Shown here: positions 1 through 9,373 of the stretch, in pieces
How the letters are laid out: every line of letters starts with the position of its first letter
Position numbering within the stretch: position 1 is the first letter of the stretch
Assembly: GCA_035547155.1 (NCBI GenBank)
Contig: DASZVJ010000057.1
Span: forward strand, 1-18,217
Length of the DNA stretch: 18,217 nt
Source of the DNA: CAZNMF01 sp035547155
GTDB lineage: Bacteria; Acidobacteriota; Vicinamibacteria; Vicinamibacterales; SCN-69-37
Reading direction: 5' to 3'
Translations under genes and position numbers: made by a program
The notes under the pieces: model-generated
Told to the model about the DNA's origin: nothing
Databases searched by the model: none
The model's input: the letters and a program-made list of their open reading frames with translations, nothing else

Positions 1-1871
<1,871 letters not shown>

Positions 1872-1886
1872 GGGAGAAACCTCGGT

Positions 1887-1989
1887 CATCGGGACATCGG
1901 GCTATCGGGTCATCTGACATCGGGACATCGGGACGTCGACGAATAGATGCCCCGATGATCCGATGACCAGATGACCAGATGATCCGATG
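1887..1989. repeat. Inverted octamer repeat arrays between divergent genes
   Basis: Bases 1887-1938 are repeats of catcggga/catcgggc/tatcgggt, with one 7-nt unit. Bases 1951-1989 are five exactly phased octamers of the complementary type (cccgatga, tccgatga, ccagatga twice, tccgatg). The two arms are reverse complements in kind and could fold as a long hairpin. The array runs into the upstream ATG candidate (1889) of the minus-strand P5CDH and ends about 15 nt before the ribosome site of the STAS gene, so it occupies the whole divergent promoter space. The same octamer family occurs at 9296-9358 and 10187-10282. Confidence 0.85.
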
Positions 1990-2012
1990 TTTCGTATCAT
2001 GTCGGAGCTACC

Positions 2013-2363
2013 GTGCAGATTCAGAGCCGCGTCCAGAACTCGCTAGCCATCGTCTCATTGTCAGGACGGCTGACCGTCAATGACAACCCCGGCATGTTGA
2101 AAGACGCCGTGGCGGATGTCGTCCGCCGGGGCGCTACGCACGTCATACTCGATCTGAAGGACGTTCACTACATTGACAGCACGCGGCTCGGTGAGCTGAT
2201 TGCGGCGCACGTGATGGTGAGCCGGATCGGCAGCCACTTGAAGCTGGCCGCGACGCCGCCGCGCGTGATCGAGCTGCTGACGCTCGCCGGGCTCGGCGAC
2301 GTCTTCGAGCGGTTCGCGTCGGTCGACGCGGCAGTCGCCAGCCTGGACGCGCCGCACGACTGA
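2013..2363 (+). CDS. STAS-domain protein, anti-sigma factor antagonist type
   Basis: This is a 116-residue single-domain STAS protein of the SpoIIAA/RsbV size class. The strand-helix pattern SLSGRLTVND, HVILDLKDVHYIDSTRLGELIAAH and the C-terminal LAGLGDVFERF block are typical. The serine after Asp in YIDSTRLG aligns with the phosphorylated Ser58 of SpoIIAA, so control by a serine kinase and PP2C-type phosphatase is likely from family knowledge. No kinase, phosphatase or sigma factor is encoded nearby, so the partner is unknown. The start is GTG with a clear GGAG 5 nt upstream. The next gene begins 19 nt after the stop and is probably cotranscribed. A role in partner switching is inferred. Confidence 0.88.
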   Translation: MQIQSRVQNSLAIVSLSGRLTVNDNPGMLKDAVADVVRRGATHVILDLKDVHYIDSTRLGELIAAHVMVSRIGSHLKLAATPPRVIELLTLAGLGDVFERFASVDAAVASLDAPHD

Positions 2364-2382
2364 CCGGCCCGCGGAGGGACCG

Positions 2383-3207
2383 ATGGCTTTCGACGATCTC
2401 CCGCTCGACCGCACCGATTCGCACAATACGCCCGAACCGTCGCCGCCGGCCTCTTCCTGGCTGCGCTGGGTCGCCGTCGCGCTGGCCGGCGTCATCGCGG
2501 GCGGCCTGCTGACGTTCTGGTGGATGAGCCGCGCCCAGCCGACGCCGGCCGCGCCGCCGTCACCCACGGCGCCGGACGTCGCGATGGGATCGAATCGTCC
2601 CAAGCGTCAGGCGATCGAACTGCCGTCGCTCAACGACTCCGACGACCTGCTGCGATCGCTCGTCTCCGCGCTGTCGAAGCACCCGACGCTCGCGCGGCTG
2701 CTGGCGACGTCCGGCCTGGTGCGTGGCGCGACGCTGGCGGTCGTGCAGATTGGCGACGGCCGTACGCCAATCGATCAGCTGAAGGCGATCCGGCCGACGT
2801 CGCGCGTGCAGATCCTCGGATCGAGCACGGGCCGGATCGATCCGCGCAGCTATCAACGCTGGGACGCCGCGGTCGGCGCGCTCGTGTCGATCCAGCCGGC
2901 CGATGCCGCGCAGCTCTACGTCAACATCAAGCCGCTCGTCGATCAGGCGTACATCGAGCTCGGCCACACGGGTGAGGACTTCGACGCGGCGATCGTCCGC
3001 GCGATCGAGATGCTCGACGACACGCCGCAGCCGGCCGGCGATCCCGTCCTGGTGAAGCGGCCCGGCTACTTCGAGCACGACGATCCGACGCTGCGCACGC
3101 TGAAACCCGTCCAGAAACAGTTCCTGCTGGTCGGCGCCGAGCATCGACAGCGGCTGATCGGCTGGCTGAAGGCCTTCGCGGCCGCGCTGGATCTGCACGT
3201 CCGCTAG
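2383..3207 (+). CDS. DUF3014 family membrane-anchored protein
   Basis: A 274-residue protein whose body matches the DUF3014 pattern as I recall it: LPSLNDSDDLLRSLVSALS, then HPTLARLLATSGLVRGATLAVVQIGDGRTP, a central RSYQRWDAAVGAL, and a C-terminal stretch ending VQKQFLLVGAEHRQRLIGWL. Residues 1-24 are polar, about 26-48 form one transmembrane helix, and 50-75 are a Pro/Ala-rich linker. The main domain is therefore probably held on the periplasmic face by an N-terminal anchor. A GGAGGG box precedes the ATG. It follows the STAS gene by 19 nt. DUF3014 has no established biochemical role that I know of, and nothing here identifies one. Confidence 0.8.
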   Translation: MAFDDLPLDRTDSHNTPEPSPPASSWLRWVAVALAGVIAGGLLTFWWMSRAQPTPAAPPSPTAPDVAMGSNRPKRQAIELPSLNDSDDLLRSLVSALSKHPTLARLLATSGLVRGATLAVVQIGDGRTPIDQLKAIRPTSRVQILGSSTGRIDPRSYQRWDAAVGALVSIQPADAAQLYVNIKPLVDQAYIELGHTGEDFDAAIVRAIEMLDDTPQPAGDPVLVKRPGYFEHDDPTLRTLKPVQKQFLLVGAEHRQRLIGWLKAFAAALDLHVR

Positions 3208-3279
3208 CCCAAGTGGACTCCTCGCGGTCCCGGCCGATTGTCTGGAAAGTGTGGAAAAGTCGCCGAATCAGCAGCGGAA

Positions 3280-3288
3280 TGCTACACT
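3280..3288 (+). promoter_or_regulatory. Candidate extended -10 promoter element for the desaturase gene
   Basis: TGCTACACT gives a TG-n extended -10 motif with TACACT as hexamer, about 75 nt before the desaturase ATG. No convincing -35 is present at 16-18 nt. The 156-nt gap also holds the perfect 12-nt palindrome cgatccggatcg (3319-3330) in the presumed leader, which could be an operator, and nothing else recognisable. Assigned on sequence alone. Confidence 0.3.
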
Positions 3289-3363
3289 AGGCGACTGTTT
3301 GTACCGGTGCGCCGGAAGCGATCCGGATCGGTCGCGTCGCACGGCGCCGGACTGGACTCCTGA

Positions 3364-4197
3364 ATGACTGTTGCCGCACTCAAGCGCAAGCGCTACGACC
3401 TTGGCGCGATGCTGCCGTTTCTGTTTTTGCACGCGTCGGTCCTGCTGGTGCTGACAGTGCCCTTCTCCCTCAGCATGATCGCCTGGCTGGCGGGATCCTA
3501 TTTCCTTCGGATGTTCGGCGTGACGGGCGGCTATCACCGCTACTTCAGCCATCGCGCCTACAAGCTCAACCGCTTCTGGCAATTCTGCTTCGCCTTCCTC
3601 GCACAGACCTCGGGACAGAAAGGCGCGCTCTGGTGGGCGGCGCATCACCGCGATCACCATCTCTACTCGGATCGCAAAGAAGATCTCCACTCGCCGGTCC
3701 ACGAAGGCTTCTGGTGGTCGCACCTCGGCTGGATTCTGTCCGACGAATACGATCACTACGATCCGAAGCGCATCGCCGATCTCGTGAAGTATCCGGAGCT
3801 GCGCTGGCTCGACAAGTACCATCTCGTGCCGACGATCCTCTACGGCGCGGCCATCTACTACATCGGCGGCTACGCGGCGTTCGTGTGGGGCTACCTCGTC
3901 GCGACCGTCGTGCTCTACCACGGCACGTTCCTGATCAACTCGCTGGCCCACATCTGGGGCACGCGCCGCTTCGCGACGCCCGACGAGAGCCGCAACAACT
4001 TCTGGCTCGCGCTCGTGACGCTCGGCGAAGGCTGGCACAACAACCATCACTTCTTCATGTCGAGCACGCGGCAGGGCATCCGCTGGTGGGAGATCGACAT
4101 CACCTACTACACGCTGAAGATGCTCTCGTGGATCCGCATCACGCGCGACCTGCGTCCCTTCCGCGCGCTGGAATCGGCGGACGAGCCCATCGCCTGA
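3364..4197 (+). CDS. Acyl-CoA / fatty acid desaturase (membrane di-iron, delta-9 type)
   Basis: A 277-residue integral-membrane desaturase that would introduce a cis double bond into a fatty acyl chain, adjusting membrane fluidity. The three histidine clusters that bind the di-iron centre are complete: H58-RYFS-H63, H95-RD-H98-H99 and H225-NN-H228-H229, with the extra NSLAH histidine (H196) typical of stearoyl-CoA desaturase-like enzymes. Hydrophobic segments lie near 17-50, 72-90, 155-180 and 182-195. Length is normal for bacterial members without a fused cytochrome b5, so an external electron donor is needed; none is encoded next to it. The ATG follows a weak ribosome site. It is transcribed alone and ends 3 nt before a REP-like hairpin. 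Confidence 0.93.
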   Translation: MTVAALKRKRYDLGAMLPFLFLHASVLLVLTVPFSLSMIAWLAGSYFLRMFGVTGGYHRYFSHRAYKLNRFWQFCFAFLAQTSGQKGALWWAAHHRDHHLYSDRKEDLHSPVHEGFWWSHLGWILSDEYDHYDPKRIADLVKYPELRWLDKYHLVPTILYGAAIYYIGGYAAFVWGYLVATVVLYHGTFLINSLAHIWGTRRFATPDESRNNFWLALVTLGEGWHNNHHFFMSSTRQGIRWWEIDITYYTLKMLSWIRITRDLRPFRALESADEPIA

Positions 4198-4200
4198 CAC

Positions 4201-4299
4201 GGGCCGCCACAAGGGCGGCCCCTACGCCGTCCACGGGCCACAGGCCCACGCCGCCGGCGCCCACGACCACGACCGTAGGGGCGCCCCTTGTGGGCGCCC
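4201..4299. repeat. REPIN-like pair of inverted REP hairpins
   Basis: Bases 4201-4221 fold as an 8-bp perfect stem gggccgcc/ggcggccc with loop acaag, followed by cctac. Bases 4279-4299 fold as gggcgccc/gggcgccc with loop cttgt, preceded by gtag. The second hairpin is the inverted counterpart of the first, loop included, about 57 nt away, so the whole unit is also a larger inverted repeat. It lies exactly between two convergent genes, where REP/REPIN elements usually sit, and could also act as a bidirectional transcript end although no T-tract follows. No REP-associated transposase is in the window. Confidence 0.8.
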
Positions 4300-4305
4300 G
4301 AAACG

Positions 4306-5409
4306 CTACGACTGATCCTTCGTCTTCGCCGTGTAGCTGTTGAGCGCGGCCTGGAAGGGGTCGGACAGAATCAGCGTCAAGGCACGGCCGTAGCTGGCCG
4401 TCCCGTCCTCGACGCTATTGGCCTTCAAATACTGATCGTAGACCTCGAACGCCGCGCGCTGGACGCGCGGCTTCTGCAGGCGCGCGCGCTTCGCGATCAG
4501 CGCCAGATCGCTGCGCACGCCGGGATCGAGCTTCGCGAACGCGTGCTGGCGCGCCTGGGCCGGCAGCGCGCCGCCGGCTTCCATGATCAGGTAGAGGCTC
4601 GCGCTGTACGCCAGCATCGGTCCGCCCTTCATGCACGCGAGCCAGCCGACCGCGCTGGCATCCGCTTCGTCGGCCTCACCCGCCAGATGTGCCCACTCGT
4701 GCGCGAGCACGAACGGACGTTCGAACGGCAGCAGATCGGGATGGACGAGCGATTCGAGCGCGATGGGATTGATCATCCCGTTCACGCCGGCCCACGTGAA
4801 GAACGGCGTCAGCAGCAGCGAGAACTTCGGCCGCCCCGGCCGTGCGAGAGGCGCGAGCTTCAGCGCGACGAGCGCGTCGTTCATCGGCGCGCGCAGGGCC
4901 TCGGCCGCGGCGTCGTACGTCATCGCGTCGCCAGGCGGCAGGCGCGGACGGAGGCTCGCCGCGATCGCGTTCGAATCGACGATCGCCGCCTGCAGGCTCG
5001 CCACCGACGGCTGTGCCGGCGTGAAGTGCAAGCCGCTCTCGAGCGGCGAGCGCCGGTACTGGCAGCCCCACGCGAAGAAGAACACGAGCACGAGCACGGC
5101 CGCGGCGCGCAGCGCACGCCGCACGCCTTCCCAGACCGCACTGAGCACGCCGCGGCTCAGCGCGGCGCGCGCGAGCTGCACCGCGCGGAACAGGAGGAGC
5201 CCGATCGCCAGCAGGATGAAGATGTCGAGCAGCGCGATCGGCACCAGGTTACTGATGCCCGTCGCGATCGTCTGCCACCACGGATAGATGTCGTGCGAAT
5301 AGAGCTCGTCGACGAACCAGGCCGGAACGGGCACCAGCACGGCGATCGCCGCGACGATCGGCAGGACGATCCAGCCACGGACGTACGCGCCTATGCGTGT
5401 TCTCGCCAT
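4306..5409 (-). CDS. DUF3810 family membrane-bound metallopeptidase-like protein
   Basis: A 367-residue protein with three predicted membrane segments (about 13-33, 54-77, 102-117) and then a soluble domain with the zinc-protease motif HEWAH (237-241). The following GEADEADAS carries the downstream acidic residues (E245/E248) expected of DUF3810 members, so zinc peptidase activity is plausible but unproven. I start at the ATG at 5409, which overlaps the last 19 nt of ndh in another frame; this suggests translational coupling. An open frame extends far upstream of it but only as antisense-like sequence inside ndh. It is the third gene of the yip1-ndh-DUF3810 operon and ends 6 nt from the REPIN. 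Its substrate is unknown. Confidence 0.8.
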   Translation of the reverse strand: MARTRIGAYVRGWIVLPIVAAIAVLVPVPAWFVDELYSHDIYPWWQTIATGISNLVPIALLDIFILLAIGLLLFRAVQLARAALSRGVLSAVWEGVRRALRAAAVLVLVFFFAWGCQYRRSPLESGLHFTPAQPSVASLQAAIVDSNAIAASLRPRLPPGDAMTYDAAAEALRAPMNDALVALKLAPLARPGRPKFSLLLTPFFTWAGVNGMINPIALESLVHPDLLPFERPFVLAHEWAHLAGEADEADASAVGWLACMKGGPMLAYSASLYLIMEAGGALPAQARQHAFAKLDPGVRSDLALIAKRARLQKPRVQRAAFEVYDQYLKANSVEDGTASYGRALTLILSDPFQAALNSYTAKTKDQS

Positions 5410-6659
5410 GACTGGTCGTTCGTGATGAGCCGCACCGATCGCTGGTACGTGATGTACGAGAACGCCCACTGCGTCATCACGGAAAGACGATTGCGGAAGC
5501 CGATCAGCTTGAAGATGTGCACGAAGAGCCAGAACAACCACGCCGGATAGCCGCGCATCCGGATGTGCGGCAGATCGGCGACGGCGGAATGACGGCCGAT
5601 CGTGGCGAGGTTGCCGAGGTTCTTGTAGACGAACGGCCGCGGCGGCTGTCCCGCGATCGCGCGGCGGATGTTGTCGGCGGCGTGCGCCGCCTGCTGAATG
5701 GCGGTCTGCGCGACGCCGGGGAGCCACTTGCCGTCAGCGCCCTTCAGCGCCGCGAGATCGCCCGCGACGAAAATCTCGGGATGTCCGGGCACGGCGAGGT
5801 CGTCCTGCACGAGCACGCGCCCGGCCCGATCGAGCGGTGCGCCCAGGCTCGCGCCCAGCGGCGAGGCCGACACCCCGGCCGCCCACAGAATCGTCCCGGC
5901 TTCGATCGTCTCGCTGCCCACGTGGACGCGCCCCTCTTCGACCTTGGTCACGACGCTGCCGGTCCACACCGCGACACCGAGCTTCTCGAGCGCCGTGCGG
6001 GCGAAGCCGGACAACTCGTCCGGATAGCTCGCCAGCACGTGCGGGCCGCCCTCGATGAGGATCACGCGCGCCGATTCCGGATCGATCGCACGGAAATCGT
6101 GTGCCAACGCGTGACGCGAGATTTCCGCGAGCGCACCCGCGAGCTCGACGCCCGTCGGCCCGCCGCCGATCACCACAAATGTCAGCAGCCGGCGTTGTTT
6201 CGCGCGGTCGGTCTCGCGCTCGGCCTGCTCGAACGCCACGAGCACGCGGCGCCGCATGTCCAGGGCGTCCTCGAGCGTCTTCAGGCCCGGCGCGAACGGC
6301 CGCCACTCGTCATGGCCGAAGTACGCGTGCGTCGATCCCGTCGCGACAATTAGGTAATCGTACGGCACATCTTCGTGATCGAGATGCACGATCCGCCGCT
6401 CGGGATCGATCGACGTCGCTTCGCCCATCCATACCCGCACGTTCGCCTGGTGCCGCAGGATCCACCGGATCGGCGACGCGATGTCGCCGGGCGACAGCCC
6501 CGCCGTCGCGACTTGATAGAGCAGCGGCTGGAACACGTGATGGTTGCGGCGATCGATCAGCAGCACGTCGACGGGCGCGTGCTTCAGCGCGTGCGCCGCG
6601 CTCAGCCCGCCGAACCCTCCGCCGAGAATGACGACGCGGGGCGTGGGACGGTCGGCCAT
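5391..6659 (-). CDS. ndh: Type II NADH:quinone oxidoreductase (NDH-2)
   Basis: A 422-residue FAD flavoprotein that passes electrons from NADH to membrane quinone without pumping protons. The FAD-binding Rossmann motif is at 8-19 (VVILGGGFGGLS), the NAD-binding Rossmann motif at 162-177 (VVIGGGPTGVELAGAL), the second FAD contact at AGD 299-301, and the quinone-side GVAQTAIQQ at 315-323. The C-terminal region 370-405 is rich in Trp, Phe and Tyr, as expected of the membrane-attachment part of bacterial NDH-2. Length is standard. The start is 3 nt after the yip1-like stop codon, and the end overlaps the DUF3810 start by 19 nt, so it is the middle gene of a compact operon. Other ferredoxin/NAD(P)H flavoproteins are less likely given this C-terminus. 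Confidence 0.92.
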   Translation of the reverse strand: MADRPTPRVVILGGGFGGLSAAHALKHAPVDVLLIDRRNHHVFQPLLYQVATAGLSPGDIASPIRWILRHQANVRVWMGEATSIDPERRIVHLDHEDVPYDYLIVATGSTHAYFGHDEWRPFAPGLKTLEDALDMRRRVLVAFEQAERETDRAKQRRLLTFVVIGGGPTGVELAGALAEISRHALAHDFRAIDPESARVILIEGGPHVLASYPDELSGFARTALEKLGVAVWTGSVVTKVEEGRVHVGSETIEAGTILWAAGVSASPLGASLGAPLDRAGRVLVQDDLAVPGHPEIFVAGDLAALKGADGKWLPGVAQTAIQQAAHAADNIRRAIAGQPPRPFVYKNLGNLATIGRHSAVADLPHIRMRGYPAWLFWLFVHIFKLIGFRNRLSVMTQWAFSYITYQRSVRLITNDQSWREHA

Positions 6660-6662
6660 GCG

Positions 6663-7208
6663 CTATGACGGCTGTCCAGCCACGACGGCGGCGCCGACGC
6701 CGAAGAAGCCGGCGACGAGCTGCACGGCGAGCATCAGGATCCACGCGACGATGCAGACGACGATGGCGCGCGTGGTCGTCTGATAGTCGAGCGCCTGCCG
6801 GACGGCGATGACCATCGCGATCAGAATCCAGACGTTGACGATCAGAAAGATCACGCTGCCGACGACCGGCGCGAGACTCGCGACGCCGAGCACGCCGGCC
6901 GCCTCGGCGAATCCCACCGTTCGCAGCAACTGGCCGAGATCCGCCTCCGTGCCCTTGTCGGGCAGGAGCTTCGTGCCGACGACGAACAAGACCGCCGCGC
7001 CGATGATCCATCCCAGCAGGCCGAAGACGACGGTGATCGCAAACAGTCCGCCGAAGCCGTCTCGCAGCAGACCGAGCGCTTGCGCGGCCTGCGAGCACAG
7101 CACGACGAGCGCGGCCTGGCCCGTGGCCTTGACGTCGTGCTCGACGTCCTCGAACGTCGCGGCATCGAGCCGCATCGCGCCGACCAGTCGAGTTCCGAAT
7201 CCCGCCAT
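6663..7208 (-). CDS. Yip1 domain family membrane protein
   Basis: A 181-residue integral membrane protein with about 40 N-terminal residues before the first helix and roughly four to five hydrophobic segments (near 53-78, 107-135, 145-175). The conserved stretch AVRQALDYQTTTRAI resembles the YdYstxRA signature of bacterial Yip1-domain proteins. The ATG at 7208 has a strong GGAGGAG just upstream; the frame stays open further but is antisense to the neighbouring oxidoreductase gene. It is first in the operon with ndh, whose ATG is 3 nt after this stop. Bacterial Yip1 proteins have no settled function; a membrane-organising or regulatory role beside NDH-2 is only a guess. Confidence 0.8.
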   Translation of the reverse strand: MAGFGTRLVGAMRLDAATFEDVEHDVKATGQAALVVLCSQAAQALGLLRDGFGGLFAITVVFGLLGWIIGAAVLFVVGTKLLPDKGTEADLGQLLRTVGFAEAAGVLGVASLAPVVGSVIFLIVNVWILIAMVIAVRQALDYQTTTRAIVVCIVAWILMLAVQLVAGFFGVGAAVVAGQPS

Positions 7209-7221
7209 GTCTCCTCCGCGC

Positions 7222-7254
7222 CGTGACGCTGTCTGCATTGTACGTTGCGTCACG
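7222..7254. promoter_or_regulatory. Dyad symmetry with candidate -10 between divergent genes
   Basis: The perfect 8-nt inverted repeat cgtgacgc (7222-7229) and gcgtcacg (7247-7254) has a 17-nt spacer. The spacer contains TACAAT on the minus strand (7237-7242), a good -10 hexamer about 28 nt before the yip1-like ATG. An operator that straddles the -10 of the yip1-ndh-DUF3810 operon would suit a repressor, and the same site lies about 40 nt upstream of the molybdopterin enzyme. No clear -35 is seen. Confidence 0.35.
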
Positions 7255-7289
7255 CGAGGGCCCACGCGGGAACGATAGACTTGAGCCCT

Positions 7290-9284
7290 ATGCCAGAGCC
7301 GCGTGTGTCCCCTCCCCGCTCGTGGGGCCGATCGACCGTCCAGACGGCGTGCCCGCTCGACTGCGCCGACTCCTGCAGCCTCTCGGTCACGGTCGAACGG
7401 GGCGAGGTTGTCAAGATCGAAGGCAACACGGTCGCACCGTCCACGCACGGCTACGTGTGCCCGAAGGTGAAGCGGTTCGATCGGCGCGTCTACAGCCCGG
7501 AGCGGCTCCTGCATCCGCTCGTGCGCAAGGGCGCCAAGGGTCGCGCGGACTTCGAGCGCGTGTCGTGGGACGAGGCGCTCGATCTCATCGTCGCCAAGTT
7601 GACGTCTGCGCGCGAGACGTTCGGCGCCGAATCGGTGCTGCCCTTCTATCGCGGCGGCTCCAACGGCCTGTTGACGTGTCACTACGAAGACGCACGGTTC
7701 TTCCGTCGCTTCGGCGCGTCGCGGCTCGGACGATGCGCCATCGACGGCGCGGTGGCCGTGTACGGATCGATGGGCGGCGTCGCGTACGACGACTACGAGG
7801 CCGCACGTCTCATCGTCGTCTGGGGCTGCAACCCGTCGTCGACGAGCGTGCACCTGCTCGCGCACATCACGCGCGCGCAGGATGCTGGTGCGCGCGTCGT
7901 CGTCATCGATCCGCGGCGCACGCCCATTGCCCGCGCCGCCGATCTGCACCTGCCCGTGCGCCCAGGCACGGACTTGCCGGTCGCGCTCGCCGTCGTTCGC
8001 TCGCTCTTCGAAGACGGACGCGCCGATCTCCAGTTTCTCGGCGCGCATTGCGATGGCGTCGACGCGCTACGCGCCGCGGCCGAACCGTGGACGCTTGCGC
8101 GCGCGGCCGAGGAAGCGGGCATCGACGTGGACGACCTCGCGATGTTCGCCGAGTGGTACGCGACGATCGCGCCGGCGGTCATCCGCTGCGGCTGGGCGCC
8201 GGGACGCGGACGCAACGGCGACGCCGCGTCGCGCGCGATCCTCGCGTTGCCCGCGGTCGCCGGCAAGTTCGGCGTGCGCGGCGGCGGCTACACGACGACG
8301 AACGCACCGGCGTGGGGCGTGGACGTCGACGCGCTCGTCGACGTGCCGGCGCCGGAGACGCGGACGATCGATCCGCACGCGCTTGGCCGTGTGCTGACCG
8401 ACGCGCCGGATCCGCCGATCGCGGTGCTCTTCGTTTACGACGGCAACCCGCTGACGACCGCGCCCGATCAGCATCGCGTGCGGCGCGGCCTGATGCGCGA
8501 CGATCTCTTCACCATCGTCCACGATCAGGTCATGACGGACACGACGCTCTACGCGGACGTGCTGCTGCCCGCGACGACGTTTCTCGAGCACTACGACATC
8601 GCGCGCGGCGAAGGCGCGTATCACCTGCATCTCGTACAGCCGGCGATTGCGCCAGTCGGTGAGGCGCGATCGAACCAGGATCTGTTCCGCGAGCTCGGCG
8701 TGCGGTTCGAATACGTGGAGGACGACACGCTCGGCGAAGCCGGCGCGCTCATGGACGCGGCATCGCGTCTGCCGCCCGCTCTCGCCACTCCTCTGCTCGC
8801 CGGCGAAGTCCCTGTCCCGCCATGCGGCCGGCGTCCGATCCAGTTCGTCGACGTCATGCCTGCAACCGTGAACGGTCGCGCGCAGCTCGCGCCATCGTCT
8901 GGCGACGCCGACTCGTACGCGTACGTGTCCGAGCCAGTCGACGCGAGCTATCCGCTGACGCTCATCGTGCCGTCGAGCGAGCACACGATCTCATCTACGC
9001 TCGGCGAGCTACGCCCGAATATCGCCCACGTCCGTATTCATCCCGACGACGCCCACGCGCGATCGATTGCGGAAGGCGAATCGGTGCGCGTGTTCAACGA
9101 GTTGGGCGAAGTGCAGTGCGAGGCGACGGTCACGCCGGAAATCCGTCCGGGCACGGTCTCGCTGCCGAGCGGCCTCTGGGCGCGCAGCACCTACAACGGA
9201 TCGACGGCGACTGCGCTCGTCTCCGACGCGCCGTCGGACGTCAACGGCGCGCGCGTGCAGGTGGAGCTGTGGGGACGGCACTGA
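7290..9284 (+). CDS. Molybdopterin-dependent oxidoreductase, cytoplasmic, [4Fe-4S]-containing
   Basis: A 664-residue member of the Mo/W-bis-MGD enzyme family (DMSO reductase superfamily). The N-terminal iron-sulfur motif is complete: C21-x3-C25-x3-C29-x27-C57. A central molybdopterin oxidoreductase domain spans about 65-480, with GRCAIDGA (C149) in the area where formate dehydrogenase-type enzymes place their metal ligand, and a molydopterin dinucleotide-binding domain fills about 545-660. No Tat signal precedes the cluster, so it should be cytoplasmic. No electron-transfer subunit or cofactor gene is adjacent. I chose the ATG at 7290; an in-frame TTG at 7245 has no ribosome site and adds residues unlike the family. 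The substrate cannot be read from sequence. Confidence 0.88.
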   Translation: MPEPRVSPPRSWGRSTVQTACPLDCADSCSLSVTVERGEVVKIEGNTVAPSTHGYVCPKVKRFDRRVYSPERLLHPLVRKGAKGRADFERVSWDEALDLIVAKLTSARETFGAESVLPFYRGGSNGLLTCHYEDARFFRRFGASRLGRCAIDGAVAVYGSMGGVAYDDYEAARLIVVWGCNPSSTSVHLLAHITRAQDAGARVVVIDPRRTPIARAADLHLPVRPGTDLPVALAVVRSLFEDGRADLQFLGAHCDGVDALRAAAEPWTLARAAEEAGIDVDDLAMFAEWYATIAPAVIRCGWAPGRGRNGDAASRAILALPAVAGKFGVRGGGYTTTNAPAWGVDVDALVDVPAPETRTIDPHALGRVLTDAPDPPIAVLFVYDGNPLTTAPDQHRVRRGLMRDDLFTIVHDQVMTDTTLYADVLLPATTFLEHYDIARGEGAYHLHLVQPAIAPVGEARSNQDLFRELGVRFEYVEDDTLGEAGALMDAASRLPPALATPLLAGEVPVPPCGRRPIQFVDVMPATVNGRAQLAPSSGDADSYAYVSEPVDASYPLTLIVPSSEHTISSTLGELRPNIAHVRIHPDDAHARSIAEGESVRVFNELGEVQCEATVTPEIRPGTVSLPSGLWARSTYNGSTATALVSDAPSDVNGARVQVELWGRH

Positions 9285-9286
9285 CG

Positions 9287-9358
9287 CTGACGGTTGTATC
9301 TCGCTATCTCACTATCGCGCTATCGCACTATCTGACATCTACCTAGCTCGCTATCTGC
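9287..9358. repeat. Left inverted arm: 16-nt element plus octamer repeats, next to the molybdoenzyme stop codon
   Basis: It starts 2 nt after the TGA of the molybdopterin enzyme with ctgacggttgtatctc (9287-9302) and continues as phased octamers (ctatctca, ctatcgcg, ctatcgca, ctatctga and relatives) to 9358. The 16-mer recurs perfectly in reverse complement at 10276-10291, followed there by the complementary octamers. The SDR gene lies between the arms. The array ends about 15 nt before the SDR start codon and so forms its 5' leader region. Confidence 0.88.
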
Positions 9359-9373
9359 CTCCACAAGAGCTCG

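Noticed and set aside
3214..3362. Direct repeat tggactcct at both ends of the gap before the desaturase gene
   Set aside because: Only 9 nt and no element between the copies; likely chance in a 156-nt gap.
4288..5550. Long plus-strand open frame opposite the DUF3810 gene
   Set aside because: Translation is Arg/Glu/Gln-rich with no domain; the minus strand has clear membrane segments and a HEWAH motif.
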